Assembly (NCBI RefSeq): GCF_002973535.1
Contig: NZ_PVEP01000002.1
Coordinates: forward strand, 434,001-498,000
Reading direction: 5' to 3'
Source: Albidovulum denitrificans
Lineage (GTDB): Bacteria; Pseudomonadota; Alphaproteobacteria; Rhodobacterales; Rhodobacteraceae
Length of the DNA stretch: 64,000 bases
This document shows, piece by piece, positions 26,384-34,823 of the stretch. Position numbers and translations under genes: made by a program. Under the pieces are notes generated by a model, which was given only the letters and a program-made list of their open reading frames with translations, did not search any database and had not been told where the DNA came from. Each line of letters starts with the position of its first letter. The first letter of the stretch is position 1.

Positions 26384-27674
26384 GTTCCTGACCGGCCTCA
26401 GCGACGCGGCGCTGATGTCGCTGCCCTGGCTTTTCGAGGTCTGGGCGCTGCCGCATCAGCTGCCGCCCGAGGGGGTCTGGAAGACCTGGATCATCATGGG
26501 CGGGCGTGGCGCGGGCAAGACCCGCGCCGGGTCCGAATGGGTCCGGGCCGAGGTCGAGGGGGCGCGCCCCCTCGATCCCGGCCGGTCGAAGCGGGTGGCG
26601 CTGGTCGGCGAGACGCTGGAGCAGGTCGAGAAGGTGATGATCTTCGGCGACAGCGGCATCATGGCCTGTTCGCCGCCCGACCGGAAACCGAAATGGGAGG
26701 CGACGAAGCGGCGGCTGGTCTGGCCGAACGGGGCGGTGGCGGAGGCCTATTCCGCCTTCTCCCCCGAGGCGCTGCGGGGGCCGCAATTCGATGCCGCCTG
26801 GGCCGATGAACTGGCGAAATGGACCAAGGGCGAAGAGGCCTGGGACATGCTGCAATTCGCGCTGCGGCTGGGTCCCGACCCGCGCCAGGTGGTGACGACG
26901 ACGCCGAGGAACGTGGGCGTGTTGAAGGCGATCCTGAAGAACCCGTCGACCGTCATCACCCAGGCCCCGACCGAGGCGAACCGGGCCTATCTGGCGGCCT
27001 CGTTCCTCGAAGAGGTGCGGGCGCGCTATGCCGGGACAAGGAAGGGGCGGCAGGAGTTGAACGGCGAGTTGCTGGAGGATCTGGAGGGCGCGCTCTGGAC
27101 CGCGTCGATGATCGAGGCGGCGCAGGCGGAGGCGCCCAAGGCCTTCAGCCGCGTGGTGGTGGCGGTCGATCCGCCGGTCACCGGGCATGAGGGATCGGAC
27201 GAATGCGGTATCGTCGTTGTGGGCGCGCTGACCGAGGGGCCGCCGTCGGACTGGCGGGCCTGGGTTCTGGAGGACGCGAGCGTCAGCGCGGCAAGCCCCG
27301 ACGCCTGGGCGCGGGCCGCGGTGGCGGCGATGCACCGGCATGGCGCGGACCGGCTGGTGGCCGAGGTCAATCAGGGCGGTGCGCTGGTGGAAAGCGTGGT
27401 GCGGACGGTCGATCCGCTGATCTCTTACCGGCCGGTTCATGCCTCGCGCGGGAAGGCGGCGCGGGCGGAGCCGGTGGCGGCGCTTTACGAGCAGGGCCGG
27501 GTGCATCACCTGCGCGGGCTTGAGGTGCTGGAGGACCAGATGGGCCGGATGACGACACGCGGCTATGAGGGGCGCGGATCGCCGGACCGGGTGGATGCGC
27601 TGGTCTGGGCGCTGACCGACCTCATGCTGGACCCGGCGGCGAAATGGCGGCGGCCGCAGGTGCGAAGCCTGTGA
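26331..27674 (+). CDS. GTA g2, large terminase (packaging ATPase/nuclease)
   Basis: The 447-residue protein pumps DNA into GTA heads. The Walker A motif GGRGAGKTRAGSEW lies near residue 60, a Walker B-like region (FDAAWADELAKW) near residue 155, and the RNase H-like nuclease domain has acidic residues in VVAVDPPV, and later RVDALVWALTDLM. The ATG at 26331 lies inside g1. It stands at the front of the GTA structural operon. Confidence 0.93.
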   Translation: MKSAAAWLACATPETVDEFLTGLSDAALMSLPWLFEVWALPHQLPPEGVWKTWIIMGGRGAGKTRAGSEWVRAEVEGARPLDPGRSKRVALVGETLEQVEKVMIFGDSGIMACSPPDRKPKWEATKRRLVWPNGAVAEAYSAFSPEALRGPQFDAAWADELAKWTKGEEAWDMLQFALRLGPDPRQVVTTTPRNVGVLKAILKNPSTVITQAPTEANRAYLAASFLEEVRARYAGTRKGRQELNGELLEDLEGALWTASMIEAAQAEAPKAFSRVVVAVDPPVTGHEGSDECGIVVVGALTEGPPSDWRAWVLEDASVSAASPDAWARAAVAAMHRHGADRLVAEVNQGGALVESVVRTVDPLISYRPVHASRGKAARAEPVAALYEQGRVHHLRGLEVLEDQMGRMTTRGYEGRGSPDRVDALVWALTDLMLDPAAKWRRPQVRSL

Positions 27675-27681
27675 CGGCGCG

Positions 27682-27735
27682 GCGGGGGGCCGTCTGCCCC
27701 CCGCACCCCCCGAGAGTATTTCGACCACAGTGAAA
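27682..27735 (+). repeat. Hairpin + GGAGTATTT-type dispersed element, copy C (inside the GTA cluster)
   Basis: GGGGGGC / GCCCCCC hairpin, C run, then GAGAGTATTTCGACCACAGTGAAAG. It fills the g2-g3 gap, the first break between GTA genes. Confidence 0.75.
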
Positions 27736-27777
27736 GCAGGGGCGCCGGCCCCTGGTGGCTGAACGAGGAGAATTCGG

Positions 27778-28950
27778 ATGGCATGGAACATCTTCCGGCG
27801 CGCCGAGGGCGTGGTGCCGGAGCAAAAGGCCTCGGCCACGGGGCGGGTGATCGCCTGGGGATCGTCGGGGCGCGTGGCCTGGTCGCCCCGCGACGCGGTG
27901 AGCCTGACCAAGACCGGGTTTTCCGGCAATCCGGTGGGGTTCCGGGCGGTCAAGCTGATCGCCGAGGCGGCGGCGGCGCTGCCGCTGGTCTGTCAGGACC
28001 GCGAGCGGCGCTATGACCTGCACCCGGTGATCGACCTGATGCGGCGGCCCAATCCGGGGCAGGGGCGGGCCGAGCTGTTCGAGGCCTTGTATGGTCAGCT
28101 CTTGTTGAGCGGGAACGGTTATGTCGAGGCGGTGGGGGGCGCCGGGCTGCCGGTGGAGCTGCATGTGCTGCGGTCCGACCGGATGTCTCTGGTTCCCGGT
28201 GCCGATGGCTGGCCGGTGGCCTATGACTATACCGTCGGCGGGCGCAAGCATCGTTTCGACATGGCGGGGCCGGTCGATCCGGTCTGCCATATCAAGAGCT
28301 TTCATCCGCAGGACGATCACTACGGGCTGTCGCCGATGCAGGCGGCAGCGGTGGCGGTCGATGTGCATAACAGCGCCTCGAGCTGGTCGAAGGCGCTTTT
28401 GGACAATGCGGCGCGGCCTTCGGGGGCCATCGTCTACAAGGGGACGGACGGGCAGGGGGCGCTGGCGCCCGACCAGTATGACCGGCTGATCCACGAGATG
28501 GAGATGCACCATCAGGGCGCGCGCAATGCCGGGCGGCCGATGTTGCTGGAAGGGGGGCTGGACTGGAAGCCGATGGGGTTCAGCCCGTCGGACATGGAGT
28601 TCCAGAAGACCAAGGAGGCGGCGGCGCGGGAGATCGCGGTGGCCTTCGGGGTGCCGCCGATGCTGCTGGGCATTCCGGGCGACGCGACCTATGCGAATTA
28701 CCAGGAGGCGAACCGGGCCTTCTATCGCCTGACAGTTCTGCCGCTGGCAACGCGGGTCACGGCGGCGGTGGCCTATTGGCTGTCCACCCATCTGGGCGAG
28801 GAGATCGAGCTGAAGCCCGATCTGGACCAGGTGCCGGCGCTGGCGGGCGAGCGCGACCAGCAATGGAAGCGGGTCGGCGAGGCGCTGTTCCTGACCGATG
28901 CTGAAAAGCGCGCCATCCTTGGCCTGCCGCCGCTGCCGGGCGGGGCGTGA
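27778..28950 (+). CDS. GTA g3, portal protein
   Basis: The 390-residue protein belongs to the HK97-type portal family that forms the DNA entry ring of the head. The typical N-terminal region (LTKTGFSGNPVGFRAVKLIAE), the central YGLSPMQAAAVAVDVHN and the C-terminal FGVPPMLLGIPGDATYANYQEA are all present. GAGGAG precedes the ATG. It follows the repeat-containing gap after g2 and is followed by g3.5 after two bases. Confidence 0.95.
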   Translation: MAWNIFRRAEGVVPEQKASATGRVIAWGSSGRVAWSPRDAVSLTKTGFSGNPVGFRAVKLIAEAAAALPLVCQDRERRYDLHPVIDLMRRPNPGQGRAELFEALYGQLLLSGNGYVEAVGGAGLPVELHVLRSDRMSLVPGADGWPVAYDYTVGGRKHRFDMAGPVDPVCHIKSFHPQDDHYGLSPMQAAAVAVDVHNSASSWSKALLDNAARPSGAIVYKGTDGQGALAPDQYDRLIHEMEMHHQGARNAGRPMLLEGGLDWKPMGFSPSDMEFQKTKEAAAREIAVAFGVPPMLLGIPGDATYANYQEANRAFYRLTVLPLATRVTAAVAYWLSTHLGEEIELKPDLDQVPALAGERDQQWKRVGEALFLTDAEKRAILGLPPLPGGA

Positions 28951-28952
28951 GC

Positions 28953-29189
28953 ATGGCGGGTGCGGGGTCGCGTTACCTCAAGGAGCCGTTTCCCTGCGCG
29001 CATGAGCATCGCTTCGAGGCGGTGGACCGGATCATGTCCCTTCAGTTCGAGACCGTCGAAAAGCGGCTTGAGCGGATCGAGGGCATGATCCTGGGCGTGG
29101 AAAAGCGGCTTTGGATGACGGTGTTCGGGGTCGTCGGCGTGATCCTGAGCCAGGCGGCGCAGTCGATCATCGAGTTCGGGCCGAAATGA
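28953..29189 (+). CDS. GTA g3.5, head formation protein (RCAP_rcc01685 family)
   Basis: The 78-residue protein matches the small GTA head-formation protein in position and form. A helical middle (VEKRLERIEGMILGVEKRL) precedes a C-terminal hydrophobic helix (about 54-70). The stop overlaps the g4 start as ATGA. A GTG at 28947 is an alternative start. Confidence 0.85.
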   Translation: MAGAGSRYLKEPFPCAHEHRFEAVDRIMSLQFETVEKRLERIEGMILGVEKRLWMTVFGVVGVILSQAAQSIIEFGPK

Positions 29190-29755
29190 GGATGAGCCAG
29201 ATGGTGAACGAATACGGGCTGGAGACGAAGTTCTGCCGGCTGGGCGAGGATATCCGGCTGACCGAGGGCAGCCGGATCGAGGGCTATGCGTCCTTCTTCG
29301 GCCTGACCGATCAGGGCGGCGATGTGGTGATGCCGGGGGCCTATGCGCGGTCGCTGACACGGCTGAAGGCCGAGGGGCGCGCGGTCAGGATGCTGTGGCA
29401 GCATGACGCGACGCAGCCCATCGGCGTCTGGGACGAGATCGCCGAGGACGGGCGCGGCCTGAAGGTGAAGGGCCGTATCCTGACCGAGGTGGACAAGGGC
29501 CGCGAGGCGGCGGCGCTGGTTGCGGCGGGGGCGATCGACGGGCTGTCGATCGGCTATCGCACGGTGACGGCGGAGAAGGATGCGAAGGGCCAGCGGCTTC
29601 TTCGTGAGGTGGAGCTTTGGGAGGTGTCGCTTGTCACCTTCCCGATGCTTCCCGAGGCGCGGGTCGGGGCCAAGGGCGACAGCCCGGAGGCCATGGACCT
29701 GCGCGAACTGGCGGCGCTGTTCGACGCGGCGCGGCGGGTGTTGGCGGGGCGCTAG
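29186..29755 (+). CDS. GTA g4, prohead maturation protease
   Basis: The 189-residue HK97-family protease (U35) cleaves capsid scaffolding during head maturation. The family pattern is clear: EGYASFFGLTDQGGDVVMPGAY, the catalytic His in MLWQHDATQPIG, and the catalytic Ser in IDGLSIGYR, followed by EVELWEVSLVTFPMLP. The start is one of three nearby ATGs (29186, 29192, 29201). Confidence 0.93.
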   Translation: MRMSQMVNEYGLETKFCRLGEDIRLTEGSRIEGYASFFGLTDQGGDVVMPGAYARSLTRLKAEGRAVRMLWQHDATQPIGVWDEIAEDGRGLKVKGRILTEVDKGREAAALVAAGAIDGLSIGYRTVTAEKDAKGQRLLREVELWEVSLVTFPMLPEARVGAKGDSPEAMDLRELAALFDAARRVLAGR

Positions 29756-29795
29756 CCGCCCCTTTCGACGCAACCCCTGACACGAGGTGATGGGT

Positions 29796-31004
29796 ATGAA
29801 GACGACCGAGACGAAAGCTCGGGCCGGGGAAGGCGTGTCCGGCGCTCCGGCCGAGGAGGTGAAGTCCGCGCTTGCCGGTTTTCTGGGCGAGTTCAAGGGC
29901 TTTCAGGACGAGATGACATCGAAGCTGCAACAACAGGAAGAGCGACTGACCATGCTGGATCGCAAATCTACGACTGCCGGTTTTGCCCAGGGGCGCCCGG
30001 CGCTGTCCACCGCCGTTGACCTCGACGCGCCGCACAAGAAGGCGTTCGGCGCCTATCTGCGGTCGGGCGACGATGACGGGCTGCGGGGCCTTGTCCTTGA
30101 GGGCAAGGCGCTGAACACGCAGGTCAACGCCGATGGCGGGTTCCTTGTCGATCCCGAGACCTCGGACCGCATTCGCGGGGTTCTGAAATCCACCGCCTCG
30201 GTCCGCGCCATCGCCAATGTCGTGCAGGTCGAGGCGACCTCGTTCGACGTGCTGGTCGACCACACCGACCTCGGTTCCGGCTGGGCGACGGAGACCGGCA
30301 CGCTGAGCGAGACCGGCACGCCGCAGATCGACCGCATCTCCATCCCGCTGCATGAGCTTTCGGCGATGCCCAAGGCCAGCCAGCGCCTGCTGGACGACAG
30401 TGCCTTCGACGTCGAGGGCTGGCTGGCCGAACGCATCGCCGACAAGTTCGCCCGCGCGGAATCGCAGGCCTTCGTGTCGGGTGACGGGATCGACAAGCCG
30501 ACAGGTTTCCTGAGCCACACGGCGGTCGACAATGGCCTTTGGACCTGGGGCTCGCTGGGCTATGTGCCGACCGGCGCGGACGGCGATTTCGCGCCCACCA
30601 ACGCCTCGGATTCGATCATCGACCTGGTCTATGCGCTGGACGCCGAGTACCGCGCCAACGCGACCTTCGTGATGAATTCGAAGACCGCGGGCGCGGTGCG
30701 CAAGATGAAGGATGCCGATGGCCGCTTCCTGTGGTCCGACGGTCTGGCGGCGGGGGAACCCGCGCGCCTGATGGGCTATCCGGTCCTGATCTCGGAGGAC
30801 ATGCCGGACATCGCCTCAGGTACCTTCGCGGTTGCCTTCGGGGACTTCCACAACGGCTATACGGTCGCCGAACGCCCCGACATGCGGGTGCTGCGCGATC
30901 CGTTCTCGGCCAAGCCGCATGTCCTCTTCTACGCCTCCAAGCGCGTGGGCGGCGATGTGAGCGACTTTGCCGCGATCAAGCTTCTGAAGTTCGCCATCGC
31001 CTGA
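29796..31004 (+). CDS. GTA g5, major capsid protein (HK97 fold)
   Basis: The 402-residue protein is the GTA major capsid protein. The N-terminal delta-like region (about residues 1-100) is helical with an EFKGFQDEMTSKLQQQEERL segment, and the shell domain begins near GGFLVDPETSDRIRG and ends FYASKRVGGDVSDFAAIKLLKF. GAGG lies 8 bases before the ATG at 29796. A GC-rich hairpin region follows the stop before g6. Confidence 0.95.
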   Translation: MKTTETKARAGEGVSGAPAEEVKSALAGFLGEFKGFQDEMTSKLQQQEERLTMLDRKSTTAGFAQGRPALSTAVDLDAPHKKAFGAYLRSGDDDGLRGLVLEGKALNTQVNADGGFLVDPETSDRIRGVLKSTASVRAIANVVQVEATSFDVLVDHTDLGSGWATETGTLSETGTPQIDRISIPLHELSAMPKASQRLLDDSAFDVEGWLAERIADKFARAESQAFVSGDGIDKPTGFLSHTAVDNGLWTWGSLGYVPTGADGDFAPTNASDSIIDLVYALDAEYRANATFVMNSKTAGAVRKMKDADGRFLWSDGLAAGEPARLMGYPVLISEDMPDIASGTFAVAFGDFHNGYTVAERPDMRVLRDPFSAKPHVLFYASKRVGGDVSDFAAIKLLKFAIA

Positions 31005-31015
31005 GGTGGCGTTCC

Positions 31016-31068
31016 GGCCGGGGGCCTTCGCGGGTCTCCGGCCGTTCGGGCGCGGGTCGCCGGTTTTT
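31016..31068 (+). terminator. Hairpins after the capsid gene, possible partial terminator
   Basis: GGCCGG (31016-31021) can pair with CCGGCC (31038-31043), or CCGGC (31038-31042) with GCCGG (31059-31063) followed directly by TTTTT. The two foldings exclude each other. Partial termination here would raise capsid mRNA over the downstream genes. Confidence 0.4.
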
Positions 31069-31167
31069 CCCCCGTATTGTCTAGCTGCTCCCTCCGTCCG
31101 AGCAATGCGGGCAGACCCGCGCCCGTTTCCTTCCCGGATCGGGGGCGCATAAAGCGGAGATATTCCC

Positions 31168-31764
31168 ATGATGCTGAGCGAAGTTCTGGCGGTGCCGCAG
31201 GCCGCCTTGCCGGTGGCGGCCTTCAAGGACCATCTGCGGCTTGGCACCGGGTTCGCCGATGACGGCGTGCAGGACGCGCTGGCCGAAAGCTATCTTCGCG
31301 CGGCGATGGCCGCGATCGAGGGGCGGATCGGCAAGGCGCTGATCGCGCGGGATTTCCTGCTGTCGCTGGAAGGCTGGCGCTGGCCGGACAGCCAGGCGCT
31401 GCCGCTGGCGCCGGTGACGGGGGTGGTCTCCCTCACGGTTTATGACCGCGACGGGGTGCCGGACCTGATCGACCCGGCGCGCTACCGGCTGGCAAAGGAC
31501 ATGCATCGGCCGCGCCTTGTGGCGGCGGGCGCGCTGTTGCCCGGCATCGCCAGCGGCGGGCGGGCGGAGATCGTGTTTTCGGCCGGGTTCGGCCCGGCCT
31601 GGGCCGATGTGCCGGGCGATCTGGCGCAGGCGGTGTTCCTGCTGGCGGCGTCTTATCACGAGGTGCGCCATGAACAGGGCGAGGGCGCGGCGATGCCTTT
31701 TGGCGTGACGGCTCTGATCGAGCGCTGGCGCACGGTGCGCGTGCTGGGCGGGGGCGCGGCATGA
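31168..31764 (+). CDS. GTA g6, head-tail connector (adaptor) protein
   Basis: The 198-residue protein fits the phage gp6-like connector family that joins the portal to the tail. The N-terminal helices (VAAFKDHLRLGTGFADDGVQ, then LRAAMAAIEGRIGKAL) and the IVFSAGFGPAWADVPGDLAQAV region are characteristic. It is preceded by a 163-base gap after g5 and overlaps g7 by ATGA. Confidence 0.9.
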   Translation: MMLSEVLAVPQAALPVAAFKDHLRLGTGFADDGVQDALAESYLRAAMAAIEGRIGKALIARDFLLSLEGWRWPDSQALPLAPVTGVVSLTVYDRDGVPDLIDPARYRLAKDMHRPRLVAAGALLPGIASGGRAEIVFSAGFGPAWADVPGDLAQAVFLLAASYHEVRHEQGEGAAMPFGVTALIERWRTVRVLGGGAA

Positions 31765-32099
31765 GGGTGCCGCATCTGAACCGCAAGCTGGTGCTGGAAG
31801 AGGCGCAGCGCGTGGCCGACGGCGCGGGCGGGTTCGCGCTGACATGGGTGGCGATGGGCGCGCTTTGGGCCGCGGTCGATGCCGGGACGGGGCGCGAGCG
31901 GGCGGGCGAATTCGCGACGCTGTCGCAGGTCACCTACCGCATCACCGTGCGCGGTGCGCCGCAGGGGGCGCCGTCGCGGCCGAAGCCGGAGCAGCGGTTC
32001 CGGGACGGTGCGCGTATCTTCCGCATCACGGCCGTGACCGAGGCCGATGAGGCGGGCCGTTATCTGGTCTGTTACGCGCAGGAGGAGGTCCTGGCATGA
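31761..32099 (+). CDS. GTA g7, head closure / stopper protein
   Basis: The 112-residue protein matches the phage head-tail adaptor (head closure) family: MRVPHLNRKLVLEEAQRVADGAGG start, WVAMGALWAAVDAG, and FRITAVTEADEAGRYLVCYAQEE end. It overlaps both neighbours by ATGA. Confidence 0.88.
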   Translation: MRVPHLNRKLVLEEAQRVADGAGGFALTWVAMGALWAAVDAGTGRERAGEFATLSQVTYRITVRGAPQGAPSRPKPEQRFRDGARIFRITAVTEADEAGRYLVCYAQEEVLA

Positions 32100-32503
32100 G
32101 CTATGGTGTCGGCGCCGCGCTTCAGGCGGCGGTCTATCAGCGGCTGGTGGGGGACGGGGCGCTGGATGCGCTGGTTTCCGGCGCGATCCACGATTCGATC
32201 CCGCCGGGGACGGTGACGGGGACCTATGTCTCGCTTGGCCCCGAGGATGCGCGCGATGCCTCCGATCAGGTCGGACGCGGCGCGCTGCATGAATTCACCG
32301 TCTCGGTCGTCACCGATCAGGCGGGGTTCCAGCAGGCCAAGGCGGTCGCGGCGGCGGTGTCGGACGCGCTGACCGGGGCAAGCCTGCCGCTGTCGCGGGG
32401 GCGGCTGGTCGGTCTGTGGTTCCTGTCGGCGCGCGCAAGGCGGGTCGAGAAGGCGGATGTGCGCCGGATCGACCTGACCTTCCGGGCGCGGGTCGAGGAT
32501 TAG
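32096..32503 (+). CDS. GTA g8, tail terminator protein (DUF3168)
   Basis: The 135-residue protein has DUF3168 features (AALQAAVYQRLVGDGALDALV, TYVSLGPEDARDASDQ, LHEFTVSVVTDQAGFQQAK). The family caps the tail tube. It is last in the head-connector block; an AT-rich gap with two hairpins separates it from g9. Confidence 0.9.
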   Translation: MSYGVGAALQAAVYQRLVGDGALDALVSGAIHDSIPPGTVTGTYVSLGPEDARDASDQVGRGALHEFTVSVVTDQAGFQQAKAVAAAVSDALTGASLPLSRGRLVGLWFLSARARRVEKADVRRIDLTFRARVED

Positions 32504-32567
32504 AGCGATCTGATCGCTTTCACAAATCGAACAATATTTGGCAAGAAACGGCATAAAATCTGCCGTT
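32504..32567 (+). other. Two hairpins in the AT-rich g8-g9 gap
   Basis: AGCGAT-CTG-ATCGCT starts one base after the end of the g8 stop codon (32504-32518). AACGGCA and TGCCGTT (32547-32567) form a second hairpin with a 7-base AT loop. The gap is much richer in A+T than any other part of the GTA cluster and may stabilise or separate transcripts. Confidence 0.6.
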
Positions 32568-32592
32568 CTGTTTCACATATCGGAGAACTCTC

Positions 32593-33006
32593 ATGGGTGC
32601 CCAGAACGGCAAGGACCTTCTTGTCAAGCTCGACCTCACCGGGGGCGGGCAATTCACCACCATCGCGGGGCTGCGCGCCACGCGGATCAGCTTCAACGCC
32701 GAAACGGTCGATGTCACCAGCCTTGAAAGCCAGGGCGGCTGGCGCGAGCTTCTGGGCGGCGCGGGGGTGCGGTCGGCCTCGGTCTCCGGCTCGGGCGTGT
32801 TTGTGGACAGCGCCACGGATGACCGCGCGCGGCAGATCTTCTTTTCCGGCACGGTCGAGGCGTTTCAGGTGATCATCCCCGATTTCGGCATCGTCGAAGG
32901 GCCGTTCCAGATCACCGCCATCGAATATGCCGGAAGCTATAACGGCGAGGCGACCTATGAGCTGTCTCTGGCCTCGGCCGGGGCGCTGAGCTTCACGGCG
33001 ATCTGA
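32593..33006 (+). CDS. GTA g9, major tail (tube) protein
   Basis: The 137-residue protein matches TP901-1-like major tail proteins, which polymerise into the tail tube. Diagnostic parts are GKDLLVKLDLTGGGQFTTIAG, VDVTSLESQGGWRELL and the final EGPFQITAIEYAGSYNGEATYE. GGAGAACTCTC precedes the ATG. The stop overlaps g10 as TGATG. Confidence 0.93.
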   Translation: MGAQNGKDLLVKLDLTGGGQFTTIAGLRATRISFNAETVDVTSLESQGGWRELLGGAGVRSASVSGSGVFVDSATDDRARQIFFSGTVEAFQVIIPDFGIVEGPFQITAIEYAGSYNGEATYELSLASAGALSFTAI

Positions 33007-33326
33007 TGGCGAACCCCTGGACGGGCGAGGTCGCGATCACGCTGAACGGGGTGCCGCATGCCGCAAAGCTGACGCTGGGCGCGCTGGCGGAGTTGGAGGC
33101 GGAGCTTGGGACCGGGACGCTGGTCGAACTGGTCGAACGGTTCGAGGCAGGGCGGTTTTCCACCCGCGACGTGCTGATGCTGGTCGTCGCGGGCCTTCGC
33201 GGCGGCGGCTGGGGCGGAACGGCGGGTGACCTGATGGCGGTCGAGATCGGCGGCGGTCCGGTCGGCGCGGCGCGGGCGGCGGCAGAGCTTCTGGCCCGCG
33301 CCTTCACGGTGCCGGAGGCGCGATGA
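33006..33326 (+). CDS. GTA g10, tail assembly chaperone
   Basis: The 106-residue protein fits the GTA gp10 family: ITLNGVPHAAKLTLGALAELEAELG, VELVERFEAGRFSTRDVLMLV and a Gly-rich stretch (GGGWGGTAGD). In phage terms it acts as a tail assembly chaperone with g10.1. It overlaps g9 by one base and g10.1 by four. Confidence 0.9.
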   Translation: MANPWTGEVAITLNGVPHAAKLTLGALAELEAELGTGTLVELVERFEAGRFSTRDVLMLVVAGLRGGGWGGTAGDLMAVEIGGGPVGAARAAAELLARAFTVPEAR

Positions 33327-33571
33327 GCGCCTTCGACTGGCCCGGCCTGATGCGGGCGGGGATGGGGTCGCTTGGCCTGCATCCCGAGCAGTTCTGGAAG
33401 CTGACCCCGGCGGAGCTGGTGCTGATGCTGGGCGATCCGGCGGCGGTGGCGCCTCTGGACCGCGCGCGGTTGAGCGAACTGGCGCGGGCCTGGCCGGACG
33501 AGATCAAGGAGGACGAGGATGGCACTGACCGACGGGCTGGACGGCTTGGCCCAGCAGGTGACGACGCTTGA
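33323..33571 (+). CDS. GTA g10.1, small tail assembly chaperone (rcc01693-like)
   Basis: The 82-residue protein begins FDWPGLMRAGMGSLGLHPEQFW, followed by LTPAELVLMLG, the pattern of this small GTA family. The last 17 codons overlap g11 (53 bases), and the tail (TDRRAGRLGPAGDDA) looks like read-through of the g11 start region rather than a conserved end. Related proteins usually stop earlier, from memory. Confidence 0.85.
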   Translation: MSAFDWPGLMRAGMGSLGLHPEQFWKLTPAELVLMLGDPAAVAPLDRARLSELARAWPDEIKEDEDGTDRRAGRLGPAGDDA

Positions 33572-34181
33572 GCAGACGCTGGGCGGCGCGCAGACGATGA
33601 CGGCGGCCTTTGACGCCGAGCTGGGCCGGATGCGGGACAGCATGGTCTTCACGGGGCGCGAGGTGTCTTCGCTTTCCACCAGTATCGGGGGCGGGCTGCG
33701 GCGGGCCTTCGATGGTCTCGTCTTCGACGGGATGAAGCTGTCGGACGCGCTGAAGGGCCTGGCGCAGACCATGGTGGACAGCGTCTACAACATCGCCATG
33801 CGGCCGGTGCAGCAGGCCGTGGGCGGCGCGATCGCGGGCGGGATGAACGGCCTGTTGAGCGGGCTTTTCCCCTTCGAGAAGGGTGGCAGCTTTGCCCAGG
33901 GCCGGGTGATGCCCTTCGCCAGGGGGGGTGTCGTCTCCTCCCCCACCATGTTCCCGATGCGCGGTGCGCGCGGGTTGATGGGCGAGGCGGGGCCTGAGGC
34001 GATCATGCCGCTGACGCGGGGCGCGGACGGGCGGCTGGGCGTTCAGGCGCAGGGCGGCGGGCGCGCGGTCAATATCGTGATGAACGTGACGACGCCGGAT
34101 GTGCAGGGCTTCGCCCGCAGCCAGAGCCAGATCGCGGCGCAGATGAGCCGGGCGCTCGCGCGTGGCGAACGCAACAGGTGA
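33519..34181 (+). CDS. GTA g11, tail tape measure protein
   Basis: The 220-residue protein is the short GTA tape measure, matching the short GTA tail. It has an N-terminal coiled segment (DGLAQQVTTLEQTLGGAQ), a hydrophobic Gly-rich region (about 88-115), and the FPFEKGGSFAQGRVMPFARGG and MGEAGPEAIMPLTRG motifs common in tape measures. The ATG follows AAGGAGGACGAGG. It is far shorter than phage tape measures, as expected for GTAs. Confidence 0.92.
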   Translation: MALTDGLDGLAQQVTTLEQTLGGAQTMTAAFDAELGRMRDSMVFTGREVSSLSTSIGGGLRRAFDGLVFDGMKLSDALKGLAQTMVDSVYNIAMRPVQQAVGGAIAGGMNGLLSGLFPFEKGGSFAQGRVMPFARGGVVSSPTMFPMRGARGLMGEAGPEAIMPLTRGADGRLGVQAQGGGRAVNIVMNVTTPDVQGFARSQSQIAAQMSRALARGERNR

Positions 34182-34190
34182 GGGGCAGAG

Positions 34191-34823
34191 ATGGCATTTC
34201 ACGAGATACGCTTTCCCGCCAAGCTGAGCTTCGGTTCGGTCGGCGGGCCGGAGCGGCGGACCGAGATCGTCCAGCTGACGAACGGGTTCGAGGAACGCAA
34301 CACGCCCTGGTCCCAGTCGCGCCGGCGCTATGACGCGGGGCTGAGCCTGCGCTCGCTGGACGATATTGGCGAGTTGATCGCGTTTTTCGAGGCGCGGCAG
34401 GGGCAGTTGAACGGATTTCGCTGGAAGGACTGGGCGGATTACAAATCCTGCGCCGCCTCGGCCACGGTCGGGTATGAGGATCAGGTGATCGGGGTCGGGG
34501 ATGGCGTGACCCGCGATTTCGCGCTGTCGAAGACCTATGCCTCTGGCGGGTCGGCCGAGATGCGCGGGATCGCCAAGCCGGTGCAGGGCACGGTGCGGCT
34601 GGGCCTTCAGGGCGACGAACTGGTCGAGACGGTCCATTTCACGGTCGATTACGCCACCGGCATCGTGAGTTTCGCCAGCCCGCCCGCGGTTGGGGCGCAG
34701 GTCACGGCGGGCTATGAATTCGACGTGCCGGTGCGCTTTGACACCGACCGTATCCAGGTCTCGGTCGCGTCGTTCCAGGCTGGTGAGGTGCCGCAGGTGC
34801 CGGTGGTCGAGGTGCGGCTGTGA
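34191..34823 (+). CDS. GTA g12, distal tail protein (DUF2460)
   Basis: The 210-residue protein has the DUF2460 pattern: FHEIRFPAKLSFGSVGGPERRTEIV start, RNTPWSQSRRRYDAGL, and the FFEARQGQLNGFRWKDWADYK core. In RcGTA it forms the distal tail ring. It ends in TGATG with g13. Confidence 0.93.
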   Translation: MAFHEIRFPAKLSFGSVGGPERRTEIVQLTNGFEERNTPWSQSRRRYDAGLSLRSLDDIGELIAFFEARQGQLNGFRWKDWADYKSCAASATVGYEDQVIGVGDGVTRDFALSKTYASGGSAEMRGIAKPVQGTVRLGLQGDELVETVHFTVDYATGIVSFASPPAVGAQVTAGYEFDVPVRFDTDRIQVSVASFQAGEVPQVPVVEVRL

